Source: Micropterix aruncella
Lineage: Eukaryota; Arthropoda; Insecta; Lepidoptera; Micropterigidae
Reading direction: 5' to 3'
Length of the DNA stretch: 64,000 bases
Assembly (NCBI GenBank): GCA_944548615.1
Contig: CALYMY010000050.1
Location: 62,001-126,000 of the forward strand
This document shows positions 9,740 through 23,575 of the stretch, piece after piece; within the stretch, counting starts at the first letter, position 1, and each line of letters opens with the position of its first letter. Under the pieces are notes generated by a model. That model saw only the letters and a list, made by a program, of their open reading frames with translations, had not been told where the DNA came from and did no database searches. The position numbers and the translations under genes are program-made.

Positions 9740-11604
9740 TTCGAAAAATGTGATTTTTTCATAACAATTTCTATGTTCAAAATGAAAGTTTATATAAAAA
9801 AATTCAAAATGTCAAAATTTCGAAAATGCCATTTCGTAGAGATTTCAAAGGCCTTCGTTCTGTCCGAACACCGTAACGCGTTAGGTTTACTCTATCTCGA
9901 TTTATTTCGAAAAATGTGATTTTTTCATAATAATTTCCAAGTTCAAAATGAAAGTTTATATAAAAATTTTCAAAATATCAAAATTTCAAAAATGCCATTT
10001 TGTAGAGCTTAAGCGGGGTGTCGATCTCGCCAAAGACCGCAACGCGGTAGGTTTACTCTATCTCGATTTATTTCGAAAAATGTGATTTTTTCATAACAAT
10101 TTCTATGTTCAAAATGAAAGTTTATATAAAATTTTTCAAAATGTCAAAATTTCGAAAATGCCATTTTGTAGAGATTACCAAGGTCGTCGTTCTGTCCGAA
10201 CGCCGTAACGCTATAGGTTTACTCTATCACGATCTTTTTCGAAAAATGTGATTTTTTCATAACAATTTCTATGTTTAAAATGAAATTTTATATAAAATTT
10301 TTCAAAATGTCAAAATTTCGAAAATGCCATTTTGTAGAGATTACCAAGGCCGTCGTTCTGTCCGAACGCCGTAACGCTATAGGTTTACTCTATCACGATC
10401 TTTTTCGAAAAATGTGATTTTTTCATAATAATTTCTATGTTTAAAATGAAATTTTATATAAAATTTTTCAAAATGTCAAAATTTCAAAAATGCCATTTTG
10501 TAGAGCTTAAGCGGGGTGTCGATCTAGCCAAAGACCGCAACGCGGTAGGTTTACTCTATCACGGTCTTTTTCGAAAAATGTCATTTATTCATAACAATTT
10601 CTATGTTCAAAATGAAAGTTTATATAAAAAATTTCAAAATGTCAAAATTTCGAAAATGCCATTTCGTAGAGATTACCAAGGCCGTGGTTCTGTCCGAACG
10701 CCGTAACGCTATAGGTTTACTCTATCACGATCTTTTTCGAAAAATGTGATTTTTTCATTATAATTTCTATGTTTAAAATGAAATTTTATATAAAATTTTT
10801 CAAAATGTCAAAATTTCAAAAATGCCATTTTGTAGAGCTTAAGCGGGGTGTCGATCTCGCCAAAGACCGCAACGCGGTAGGTTTACTCTATCTCGATTTA
10901 TTTCGAAAAATGTGATTTTTTCATAACAATTTCTATGTTCAAAATGAAAGTTTATATAAAAAATTTCAAAATGTCAAAATTTCGAAAATGCCATTTTGTA
11001 GAGATTACCAAGGCCGTCGTTCTGTCCGAACGCCGTAACCCTATAGGTTTACTCTATCACGATCTTTTTCGAAAAATGTGATTTTTTCATAACAATTTCT
11101 ATGTTTAAAATGAAATTTTATATAAAATTTTTCAAAATGTCAAAATTTCGAAAATGCCATTTTGTAGAGATTACCAAGGCCGTCGTTCTGTCCGAACGCC
11201 GTAACCCTATAGGTTTACTCTATCACGATCTTTTTCGAAAAATATGATTTTTTCATAATAATTTCTATGTTTAAAATGAAATTTTATATAAAATTTTTCA
11301 AAAAGTCAAAATTTCAAAAATGCCATTTTGTAGAGCTTAAGCGGGGTGTCGATCTCGCCAAAGACCGCAACGCGGTAGGTTTACTCTATCTCGTTCTTTT
11401 GTGAAAAATGTGATTTTTTCATAACAATTTCTATGTTCAAAATGAAAGTTTATATAAAAAATTTCAAAATGTCAAAATTTCGAAAATGCCATTTCGTAGA
11501 GATTTCAAAGGCCTTCGTTATGCCCAAACACCGTAACGCGTTTTATTTACTCTATCACGGTCTTTTTCGAAAAATGACATTTATTCATAACAATTTCTAT
11601 GTTC
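9740..11604. repeat. 166-bp satellite array, unit 3 (11 copies + 39 bp)
   Basis: Canonical F S P P S P S P P S F order. I saw no difference from 2391-4255. Confidence 0.95.
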
Positions 11605-13047
11605 AGGAGTTCCCTCGTCGGGAGCCAACCCTGGGTGCAGCAGCCATGTCATGGTGGAACTTAGTAATTGCCATCATAATGGAATGCCTATACCAAATTT
11701 CACGTCTCTACGGTTGACCGTTGAGGAGTTCCCTCGTCGGGAGCCAACCCTGGGTGCAGCAGCCATGTCATGGTGGAACTTAGTAATTGCCATCATAATG
11801 GAATGCCTATACCAAATTTCACGTCTCTACGGTTGACCGTTGAGGAGTTCCCTCGTCGGGAGCCAACCCTGGGTGCAGCAGCGATGTCATGGTGGAACTT
11901 AGAAATTGCCGTCATAATGGAATGCCTATACCAAATTTCACGTCTCTACGGTTGACCGTTGAGGAGTTCCCTCGTCGGGAGCCAACCCTGGGTGCAGCAG
12001 CCATGTCATGGTGGAACTTAGTAATTGCCATCATAATGGAATGCCTATACCAAATTTCACGTCTCTACGGTTGACCGTTGAGGAGTTCCCTCGTCGGGAG
12101 CCAACCCTGGGTGCAGCAGCCATGTCATGGTGGAACTTAGTAATTGCCATCATAATGGAATGCCTATACCAAATTTCACGTCTCTACGGTTGACCGTTGA
12201 GGAGTTCCCTCGTCGGGAGCCAACCCTGGGTGCAGCAGCCATGTCATGGTGGAACTTAGTAATTGCCATCATAATGGAATGCCTATACCAAATTTCACGT
12301 CTCTACGGTTGACCGTTGAGGAGTTCCCTCGTCGGGAGCCAACCCTGGGTGCAGCAGCCATGTCATGGTGGAACTTAGTAATTGCCATCATAATGGAATG
12401 CCTATACCAAATTTCACGTCTCTACGGTTGACCGTTGAGGAGTTCCCTCGTCGGGAGCCAACCCTGGGTGCAGCAGCGATGTCATGGTGGAACTTAGAAA
12501 TTGCCGTCATAATGGAATGCCTATACCAAATTTCACGTCTCTACGGTTGACCGTTGAGGAGTTCCCTCGTCGGGAGCCAACCCTGGGTGCAGCAGCCATG
12601 TCATGGTGGAACTTAGTAATTGCCATCATAATGGAATGCCTATACCAAATTTCACGTCTCTACGGTTGACCGTTGAGGAGTTCCCTCGTCGGGAGCCAAC
12701 CCTGGGTGCAGCAGCCATGTCATGGTGGAACTTAGTAATTGCCATCATAATGGAATGCCTATACCAAATTTCACGTCTCTACGGTTGACCGTTGAGGAGT
12801 TCCCTCGTCGGGAGCCAACCCTGGGTGCAGCAGCCATGTCATGGTGGAACTTAGTAATTGCCATCATAATGGAATGCCTATACCAAGTTTCACGTCTCTA
12901 CGGTTGACCGTTGAGGAGTTCCCTCGTCGGGAGCCAACCCTGGGTGCAGCAGCCATGTCATGGTGGAACTTAGTAATTGCCATCATAATGGAATGCCTAT
13001 ACCAAATTTCACGTCTCTACGGTTGACCGTTGAGGAGTTCCCTCGTC
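11605..13047. repeat. 119-bp satellite array, unit 4 (12 copies)
   Basis: B monomers at 11843 and 12438. Like unit 2 it lacks G3A in the last monomer. It has a private A-to-G change at 12887 in the eleventh monomer. Confidence 0.96.
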
Positions 13048-13769
13048 CTTGTCACGTACCTCTTTCCGTAGGTTGTTTACTCCTTTTAATTCGTTTAACG
13101 CCTCGCGGGCAATATCTCTGGCTCTTTCCGGTATTTCTTCGAAATTCCGAAACGGCACTTCTATTTCTGTGGTCTCCATATTGTCTCTTCTCGTTGATCA
13201 AAGGCACTGAAAATGAAAATGAAAAAGCACAGATTAAATAGTATTGAAAAGTAATTAAAGAAGAAGAAGAAGACGAGATAAAAAGCAGAAGCAATGAAAT
13301 GAAAAGCGTTCTAAAACCCTATCTTTTGACACCTCGCTTGTGTGTATATGATAAAATAAAGAATATAATATTTAATTTATTAAACGAAGCCGCGGGAAAA
13401 ATACTAAAACTCCCTTGGCTCGGATCGCTACTATTGAAAACAAACATCGTAAAATCGATAAATAAACTTTCGCAAGTATGACGAGGGCTGAAGTTACCAT
13501 AGAAACAGAAATCGTTAAATCGATAAATATTCTATTGCGAGTCGGGCCACCGCCTGAGCTCGTTACTATGGAAACAAAACCGTTAAATCGATAAATCAAT
13601 ATACCTATACAGATATTAAATCGTCTATAATTCCGTTAATATTACTCAGATTTGAAAATTAAAAGAAGCGTTAGATGCGCAAAGCAAAACTCTATTAGAT
13701 AATAATAAACAGGGAGGACTATTGATGCCTTTTAGCGCAATAGCCCTCAAACGTCGGAAGCCAATTTAT
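13048..13769. repeat. Unit 4 spacer (722 bp)
   Basis: Canonical spacer; exon-like fragment 13009-13179 (minus) intact. No gene seen. Confidence 0.92.
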
Positions 13770-15634
13770 TTCGAAAAATGTGATTTTTTCATAACAATTT
13801 CTATGTTCAAAATGAAAGTTTATATAAAAAAATTCAAAATGTCAAAATTTCGAAAATGCCATTTCGTAGAGATTTCAAAGGCCTTCGTTCTGTCCGAACA
13901 CCGTAACGCGTTAGGTTTACTCTATCTCGATTTATTTCGAAAAATGTGATTTTTTCATAATAATTTCCAAGTTCAAAATGAAAGTTTATATAAAAATTTT
14001 CAAAATATCAAAATTTCAAAAATGCCATTTTGTAGAGCTTAAGCGGGGTGTCGATCTCGCCAAAGACCGCAACGCGGTAGGTTTACTCTATCTCGATTTA
14101 TTTCGAAAAATGTGATTTTTTCATAACAATTTCTATGTTCAAAATGAAAGTTTATATAAAATTTTTCAAAATGTCAAAATTTCGAAAATGCCATTTTGTA
14201 GAGATTACCAAGGTCGTCGTTCTGTCCGAACGCCGTAACGCTATAGGTTTACTCTATCACGATCTTTTTCGAAAAATGTGATTTTTTCATAACAATTTCT
14301 ATGTTTAAAATGAAATTTTATATAAAATTTTTCAAAATGTCAAAATTTCGAAAATGCCATTTTGTAGAGATTACCAAGGCCGTCGTTCTGTCCGAACGCC
14401 GTAACGCTATAGGTTTACTCTATCACGATCTTTTTCGAAAAATGTGATTTTTTCATAATAATTTCTATGTTTAAAATGAAATTTTATATAAAATTTTTCA
14501 AAATGTCAAAATTTCAAAAATGCCATTTTGTAGAGCTTAAGCGGGGTGTCGATCTAGCCAAAGACCGCAACGCGGTAGGTTTACTCTATCACGGTCTTTT
14601 TCGAAAAATGTCATTTAATCATAACAATTTCTATGTTCAAAATGAAAGTTTATATAAAAAATTTCAAAATGTCAAAATTTCGAAAATGCCATTTCGTAGA
14701 GATTACCAAGGCCGTGGTTCTGTCCGAACGCCGTAACGCTATAGGTTTACTCTATCACGATCTTTTTCGAAAAATGTGATTTTTTCATTATAATTTCTAT
14801 GTTTAAAATGAAATTTTATATAAAATTTTTCAAAATGTCAAAATTTCAAAAATGCCATTTTGTAGAGCTTAAGCGGGGTGTCGATCTCGCCAAAGACCGC
14901 AACGCGGTAGGTTTACTCTATCTCGATTTATTTCGAAAAATGTGATTTTTTCATAACAATTTCTATGTTCAAAATGAAAGTTTATATAAAAAATTTCAAA
15001 ATGTCAAAATTTCGAAAATGCCATTTTGTAGAGATTACCAAGGCCGTCGTTCTGTCCGAACGCCGTAACCCTATAGGTTTACTCTATCACGATCTTTTTC
15101 GAAAAATGTGATTTTTTCATAACAATTTCTATGTTTAAAATGAAATTTTATATAAAATTTTTCAAAATGTCAAAATTTCGAAAATGCCATTTTGTAGAGA
15201 TTACCAAGGCCGTCGTTCTGTCCGAACGCCGTAACCCTATAGGTTTACTCTATCACGATCTTTTTCGAAAAATATGATTTTTTCATAATAATTTCTATGT
15301 TTAAAATGAAATTTTATATAAAATTTTTCAAAAAGTCAAAATTTCAAAAATGCCATTTTGTAGAGCTTAAGCGGGGTGTCGATCTCGCCAAAGACCGCAA
15401 CGCGGTAGGTTTACTCTATCTCGTTCTTTTGTGAAAAATGTGATTTTTTCATAACAATTTCTATGTTCAAAATGAAAGTTTATATAAAAAATTTCAAAAT
15501 GTCAAAATTTCGAAAATGCCATTTCGTAGAGATTTCAAAGGCCTTCGTTATGCCCAAACACCGTAACGCGTTTTATTTACTCTATCACGGTCTTTTTCGA
15601 AAAATGACATTTATTCATAACAATTTCTATGTTC
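13770..15634. repeat. 166-bp satellite array, unit 4 (11 copies + 39 bp)
   Basis: Canonical order. One private substitution at 14618 (T to A) in monomer 6. Confidence 0.95.
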
Positions 15635-17077
15635 AGGAGTTCCCTCGTCGGGAGCCAACCCTGGGTGCAGCAGCCATGTCATGGTGGAACTTAGTAATTG
15701 CCATCATAATGGAATGCCTATACCAAATTTCACGTCTCTACGGTTGACCGTTGAGGAGTTCCCTCGTCGGGAGCCAACCCTGGGTGCAGCAGCCATGTCA
15801 TGGTGGAACTTAGTAATTGCCATCATAATGGAATGCCTATACCAAATTTCACGTCTCTACGGTTGACCGTTGAGGAGTTCCCTCGTCGGGAGCCAACCCT
15901 GGGTGCAGCAGCGATGTCATGGTGGAACTTAGAAATTGCCGTCATAATGGAATGCCTATACCAAATTTCACGTCTCTACGGTTGACCGTTGAGGAGTTCC
16001 CTCGTCGGGAGCCAACCCTGGGTGCAGCAGCCATGTCATGGTGGAACTTAGTAATTGCCATCATAATGGAATGCCTATACCAAATTTCACGTCTCTACGG
16101 TTGACCGTTGAGGAGTTCCCTCGTCGGGAGCCAACCCTGGGTGCAGCAGCCATGTCATGGTGGAACTTAGTAATTGCCATCATAATGGAATGCCTATACC
16201 AAATTTCACGTCTCTACGGTTGACCGTTGAGGAGTTCCCTCGTCGGGAGCCAACCCTGGGTGCAGCAGCCATGTCATGGTGGAACTTAGTAATTGCCATC
16301 ATAATGGAATGCCTATACCAAATTTCACGTCTCTACGGTTGACCGTTGAGGAGTTCCCTCGTCGGGAGCCAACCCTGGGTGCAGCAGCCATGTCATGGTG
16401 GAACTTAGTAATTGCCATCATAATGGAATGCCTATACCAAATTTCACGTCTCTACGGTTGACCGTTGAGGAGTTCCCTCGTCGGGAGCCAACCCTGGGTG
16501 CAGCAGCGATGTCATGGTGGAACTTAGAAATTGCCGTCATAATGGAATGCCTATACCAAATTTCACGTCTCTACGGTTGACCGTTGAGGAGTTCCCTCGT
16601 CGGGAGCCAACCCTGGGTGCAGCAGCCATGTCATGGTGGAACTTAGTAATTGCCATCATAATGGAATGCCTATACCAAATTTCACGTCTCTACGGTTGAC
16701 CGTTGAGGAGTTCCCTCGTCGGGAGCCAACCCTGGGTGCAGCAGCCATGTCATGGTGGAACTTAGTAATTGCCATCATAATGGAATGCCTATACCAAATT
16801 TCACGTCTCTACGGTTGACCGTTGAGGAGTTCCCTCGTCGGGAGCCAACCCTGGGTGCAGCAGCCATGTCATGGTGGAACTTAGTAATTGCCATCATAAT
16901 GGAATGCCTATACCAAATTTCACGTCTCTACGGTTGACCGTTGAGAAGTTCCCTCGTCGGGAGCCAACCCTGGGTGCAGCAGCCATGTCATGGTGGAACT
17001 TAGTAATTGCCATCATAATGGAATGCCTATACCAAATTTCACGTCTCTACGGTTGACCGTTGAGGAGTTCCCTCGTC
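15635..17077. repeat. 119-bp satellite array, unit 5 (12 copies)
   Basis: B monomers at 15873 and 16468; last monomer (16944) with G3A. This is the commonest layout in the window. Confidence 0.96.
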
Positions 17078-17799
17078 CTTGTCACGTACCTCTTTCCGTA
17101 GGTTGTTTACTCCTTTTAATTCGTTTAACGCCTCGCGGGCAATATCTCTGGCTCTTTCCGGTATTTCTTCGAAATTCCGAAACGGCACTTCTATTTCTGT
17201 GGTCTCCATATTGTCTCTTCTCGTTGATCAAAGGCACTGAAAATGAAAATGAAAAAGCACAGATTAAATAGTATTGAAAAGTAATTAAAGAAGAAGAAGA
17301 AGACGAGATAAAAAGCAGAAGCAATGAAATGAAAAGCGTTCTAAAACCCTATCTTTTGACACCTCGCTTGTGTGTATATGATAAAATAAAGAATATAATA
17401 TTTAATTTATTAAACGAAGCCGCGGGAAAAATACTAAAACTCCCTTGGCTCGGATCGCTACTATTGAAAACAAACATCGTAAAATCGATAAATAAACTTT
17501 CGCAAGTATGACGAGGGCTGAAGTTACCATAGAAACAGAAATCGTTAAATCGATAAATATTCTATTGCGAGTCGGGCCACCGCCTGAGCTCGTTACTATG
17601 GAAACAAAACCGTTAAATCGATAAATCAATATACCTATACAGATATTAAATCGTCTATAATTCCGTTAATATTACTCAGATTTGAAAATTAAAAGAAGCG
17701 TTAGATGCGCAAAGCAAAACTCTATTAGATAATAATAAACAGGGAGGACTATTGATGCCTTTTAGCGCAATAGCCCTCAAACGTCGGAAGCCAATTTAT
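17078..17799. repeat. Unit 5 spacer (722 bp)
   Basis: Canonical; exon-like fragment 17039-17209 (minus) intact. No gene seen. Confidence 0.92.
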
Positions 17800-19664
17800 T
17801 TCGAAAAATGTGATTTTTTCATAACAATTTCTATGTTCAAAATGAAAGTTTATATAAAAAAATTCAAAATGTCAAAATTTCGAAAATGCCATTTCGTAGA
17901 GATTTCAAAGGCCTTCGTTCTGTCCGAACACCGTAACGCGTTAGGTTTACTCTATCTCGATTTATTTCGAAAAATGTGATTTTTTCATAATAATTTCCAA
18001 GTTCAAAATGAAAGTTTATATAAAAATTTTCAAAATATCAAAATTTCAAAAATGCCATTTTGTAGAGCTTAAGCGGGGTGTCGATCTCGCCAAAGACCGC
18101 AACGCGGTAGGTTTACTCTATCTCGATTTATTTCGAAAAATGTGATTTTTTCATAACAATTTCTATGTTCAAAATGAAAGTTTATATAAAATTTTTCAAA
18201 ATGTCAAAATTTCGAAAATGCCATTTTGTAGAGATTACCAAGGTCGTCGTTCTGTCCGAACGCCGTAACGCTATAGGTTTACTCTATCACGATCTTTTTC
18301 GAAAAATGTGATTTTTTCATAACAATTTCTATGTTTAAAATGAAATTTTATATAAAATTTTTCAAAATGTCAAAATTTCGAAAATGCCATTTTGTAGAGA
18401 TTACCAAGGCCGTCGTTCTGTCCGAACGCCGTAACGCTATAGGTTTACTCTATCACGATCTTTTTCGAAAAATGTGATTTTTTCATAATAATTTCTATGT
18501 TTAAAATGAAATTTTATATAAAATTTTTCAAAATGTCAAAATTTCAAAAATGCCATTTTGTAGAGCTTAAGCGGGGTGTCGATCTAGCCAAAGACCGCAA
18601 CGCGGTAGGTTTACTCTATCACGGTCTTTTTCGAAAAATGTCATTTATTCATAACAATTTCTATGTTCAAAATGAAAGTTTATATAAAAAATTTCAAAAT
18701 GTCAAAATTTCGAAAATGCCATTTCGTAGAGATTACCAAGGCCGTGGTTCTGTCCGAACGCCGTAACGCTATAGGTTTACTCTATCACGATCTTTTTCGA
18801 AAAATGTGATTTTTTCATTATAATTTCTATGTTTAAAATGAAATTTTATATAAAATTTTTCAAAATGTCAAAATTTCAAAAATGCCATTTTGTAGAGCTT
18901 AAGCGGGGTGTCGATCTCGCCAAAGACCGCAACGCGGTAGGTTTACTCTATCTCGATTTATTTCGAAAAATGTGATTTTTTCATAACAATTTCTATGTTC
19001 AAAATGAAAGTTTATATAAAAAATTTCAAAATGTCAAAATTTCGAAAATTCCATTTTGTAGAGATTACCAAGGCCGTCGTTCTGTCCGAACGCCGTAACC
19101 CTATAGGTTTACTCTATCACGATCTTTTTCGAAAAATGTGATTTTTTCATAACAATTTCTATGTTTAAAATGAAATTTTATATAAAATTTTTCAAAATGT
19201 CAAAATTTCGAAAATGCCATTTTGTAGAGATTACCAAGGCCGTCGTTCTGTCCGAACGCCGTAACCCTATAGGTTTACTCTATCACGATCTTTTTCGAAA
19301 AATATGATTTTTTCATAATAATTTCTATGTTTAAAATGAAATTTTATATAAAATTTTTCAAAAAGTCAAAATTTCAAAAATGCCATTTTGTAGAGCTTAA
19401 GCGGGGTGTCGATCTCGCCAAAGACCGCAACGCGGTAGGTTTACTCTATCTCGTTCTTTTGTGAAAAATGTGATTTTTTCATAACAATTTCTATGTTCAA
19501 AATGAAAGTTTATATAAAAAATTTCAAAATGTCAAAATTTCGAAAATGCCATTTCGTAGAGATTTCAAAGGCCTTCGTTATGCCCAAACACCGTAACGCG
19601 TTTTATTTACTCTATCACGGTCTTTTTCGAAAAATGACATTTATTCATAACAATTTCTATGTTC
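17800..19664. repeat. 166-bp satellite array, unit 5 (11 copies + 39 bp)
   Basis: Canonical order. Private G-to-T substitution at 19050 in monomer 8. Confidence 0.95.
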
Positions 19665-20988
19665 AGGAGTTCCCTCGTCGGGAGCCAACCCTGGGTGCAG
19701 CAGCCATGTCATGGTGGAACTTAGTAATTGCCATCATAATGGAATGCCTATACCAAATTTCACGTCTCTACGGTTGACCGTTGAGGAGTTCCCTCGTCGG
19801 GAGCCAACCCTGGGTGCAGCAGCCATGTCATGGTGGAACTTAGTAATTGCCATCATAATGGAATGCCTATACCAAATTTCACGTCTCTACGGTTGACCGT
19901 TGAGGAGTTCCCTCGTCGGGAGCCAACCCTGGGTGCAGCAGCGATGTCATGGTGGAACTTAGAAATTGCCGTCATAATGGAATGCCTATACCAAATTTCA
20001 CGTCTCTACGGTTGACCGTTGAGGAGTTCCCTCGTCGGGAGCCAACCCTGGGTGCAGCAGCCATGTCATGGTGGAACTTAGTAATTGCCATCATAATGGA
20101 ATGCCTATACCAAATTTCACGTCTCTACGGTTGACCGTTGAGGAGTTCCCTCGTCGGGAGCCAACCCTGGGTGCAGCAGCCATGTCATGGTGGAACTTAG
20201 TAATTGCCATCATAATGGAATGCCTATACCAAATTTCACGTCTCTACGGTTGACCGTTGAGGAGTTCCCTCGTCGGGAGCCAACCCTGGGTGCAGCAGCC
20301 ATGTCATGGTGGAACTTAGTAATTGCCATCATAATGGAATGCCTATACCAAATTTCACGTCTCTACGGTTGACCGTTGAGGAGTTCCCTCGTCGGGAGCC
20401 AACCCTGGGTGCAGCAGCCATGTCATGGTGGAACTTAGTAATTGCCATCATAATGGAATGCCTATACCAAATTTCACGTCTCTACGGTTGACCGTTGAGG
20501 AGTTCCCTCGTCGGGAGCCAACCCTGGGTGCAGCAGCGATGTCATGGTGGAACTTAGAAATTGCCGTCATAATGGAATGCCTATACCAAATTTCACGTCT
20601 CTACGGTTGACCGTTGAGGAGTTCCCTCGTCGGGAGCCAACCCTGGGTGCAGCAGCCATGTCATGGTGGAACTTAGTAATTGCCATCATAATGGAATGCC
20701 TATACCAAATTTCACGTCTCTACGGTTGACCGTTGAGGAGTTCCCTCGTCGGGAGCCAACCCTGGGTGCAGCAGCCATGTCATGGTGGAACTTAGTAATT
20801 GCCATCATAATGGAATGCCTATACCAAATTTCACGTCTCTACGGTTGACCGTTGAGAAGTTCCCTCGTCGGGAGCCAACCCTGGGTGCAGCAGCCATGTC
20901 ATGGTGGAACTTAGTAATTGCCATCATAATGGAATGCCTATACCAAATTTCACGTCTCTACGGTTGACCGTTGAGGAGTTCCCTCGTC
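19665..20988. repeat. 119-bp satellite array, unit 6 (11 copies)
   Basis: One monomer short. B monomers at 19903 and 20498 keep the normal 595-bp spacing; the lost copy is an A monomer to the right of the second B. The last monomer (20855) keeps G3A. Confidence 0.96.
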
Positions 20989-21710
20989 CTTGTCACGTAC
21001 CTCTTTCCGTAGGTTGTTTACTCCTTTTAATTCGTTTAACGCCTCGCGGGCAATATCTCTGGCTCTTTCCGGTATTTCTTCGAAATTCCGAAACGGCACT
21101 TCTATTTCTGTGGTCTCCATATTGTCTCTTCTCGTTGATCAAAGGCACTGAAAATGAAAATGAAAAAGCACAGATTAAATAGTATTGAAAAGTAATTAAA
21201 GAAGAAGAAGAAGACGAGATAAAAAGCAGAAGCAATGAAATGAAAAGCGTTCTAAAACCCTATCTTTTGACACCTCGCTTGTGTGTATATGATAAAATAA
21301 AGAATATAATATTTAATTTATTAAACGAAGCCGCGGGAAAAATACTAAAACTCCCTTGGCTCGGATCGCTACTATTGAAAACAAACATCGTAAAATCGAT
21401 AAATAAACTTTCGCAAGTATGACGAGGGCTGAAGTTACCATAGAAACAGAAATCGTTAAATCGATAAATATTCTATTGCGAGTCGGGCCACCGCCTGAGC
21501 TCGTTACTATGGAAACAAAACCGTTAAATCGATAAATCAATATACCTATACAGATATTAAATCGTCTATAATTCCGTTAATATTACTCAGATTTGAAAAT
21601 TAAAAGAAGCGTTAGATGCGCAAAGCAAAACTCTATTAGATAATAATAAACAGGGAGGACTATTGATGCCTTTTAGCGCAATAGCCCTCAAACGTCGGAA
21701 GCCAATTTAT
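20989..21710. repeat. Unit 6 spacer (722 bp)
   Basis: Canonical; exon-like fragment 20950-21120 (minus) intact. No gene seen. Confidence 0.92.
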
Positions 21711-23575
21711 TTCGAAAAATGTGATTTTTTCATAACAATTTCTATGTTCAAAATGAAAGTTTATATAAAAAAATTCAAAATGTCAAAATTTCGAAAATGC
21801 CATTTCGTAGAGATTTCAAAGGCCTTCGTTCTGTCCGAACACCGTAACGCGTTAGGTTTACTCTATCTCGATTTATTTCGAAAAATGTGATTTTTTCATA
21901 ATAATTTCCAAGTTCAAAATGAAAGTTTATATAAAAATTTTCAAAATATCAAAATTTCAAAAATGCCATTTTGTAGAGCTTAAGCGGGGTGTCGATCTCG
22001 CCAAAGACCGCAACGCGGTAGGTTTACTCTATCTCGATTTATTTCGAAAAATGTGATTTTTTCATAACAATTTCTATGTTCAAAATGAAAGTTTATATAA
22101 AATTTTTCAAAATGTCAAAATTTCGAAAATGCCATTTTGTAGAGATTACCAAGGTCGTCGTTCTGTCCGAACGCCGTAACGCTATAGGTTTACTCTATCA
22201 CGATCTTTTTCGAAAAATGTGATTTTTTCATAACAATTTCTATGTTTAAAATGAAATTTTATATAAAATTTTTCAAAATGTCAAAATTTCGAAAATGCCA
22301 TTTTGTAGAGATTACCAAGGCCGTCGTTCTGTCCGAACGCCGTAACGCTATAGGTTTACTCTATCACGATCTTTTTCGAAAAATGTGATTTTTTCATAAT
22401 AATTTCTATGTTTAAAATGAAATTTTATATAAAATTTTTCAAAATGTCAAAATTTCAAAAATGCCATTTTGTAGAGCTTAAGCGGGGTGTCGATCTAGCC
22501 AAAGACCGCAACGCGGTAGGTTTACTCTATCACGGTCTTTTTCGAAAAATGTCATTTATTCATAACAATTTCTATGTTCAAAATGAAAGTTTATATAAAA
22601 AATTTCAAAATGTCAAAATTTCGAAAATGCCATTTCGTAGAGATTACCAAGGCCGTGGTTCTGTCCGAACGCCGTAACGCTATAGGTTTACTCTATCACG
22701 ATCTTTTTCGAAAAATGTGATTTTTTCATTATAATTTCTATGTTTAAAATGAAATTTTATATAAAATTTTTCAAAATGTCAAAATTTCAAAAATGCCATT
22801 TTGTAGAGCTTAAGCGGGGTGTCGATCTCGCCAAAGACCGCAACGCGGTAGGTTTACTCTATCTCGATTTATTTCGAAAAATGTGATTTTTTCATAACAA
22901 TTTCTATGTTCAAAATGAAAGTTTATATAAAAAATTTCAAAATGTCAAAATTTCGAAAATGCCATTTTGTAGAGATTACCAAGGCCGTCGTTCTGTCCGA
23001 ACGCCGTAACCCTATAGGTTTACTCTATCACGATCTTTTTCGAAAAATGTGATTTTTTCATAACAATTTCTATGTTTAAAATGAAATTTTATATAAAATT
23101 TTTCAAAATGTCAAAATTTCGAAAATGCCATTTTGTAGAGATTACCAAGGCCGTCGTTCTGTCCGAACGCCGTAACCCTATAGGTTTACTCTATCACGAT
23201 CTTTTTCGAAAAATATGATTTTTTCATAATAATTTCTATGTTTAAAATGAAATTTTATATAAAATTTTTCAAAAAGTCAAAATTTCAAAAATGCCATTTT
23301 GTAGAGCTTAAGCGGGGTGTCGATCTCGCCAAAGACCGCAACGCGGTAGGTTTACTCTATCTCGTTCTTTTGTGAAAAATGTGATTTTTTCATAACAATT
23401 TCTATGTTCAAAATGAAAGTTTATATAAAAAATTTCAAAATGTCAAAATTTCGAAAATGCCATTTCGTAGAGATTTCAAAGGCCTTCGTTATGCCCAAAC
23501 ACCGTAACGCGTTTTATTTACTCTATCACGGTCTTTTTCGAAAAATGACATTTATTCATAACAATTTCTATGTTC
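21711..23575. repeat. 166-bp satellite array, unit 6 (11 copies + 39 bp)
   Basis: Canonical order and length, no difference noticed. Confidence 0.95.
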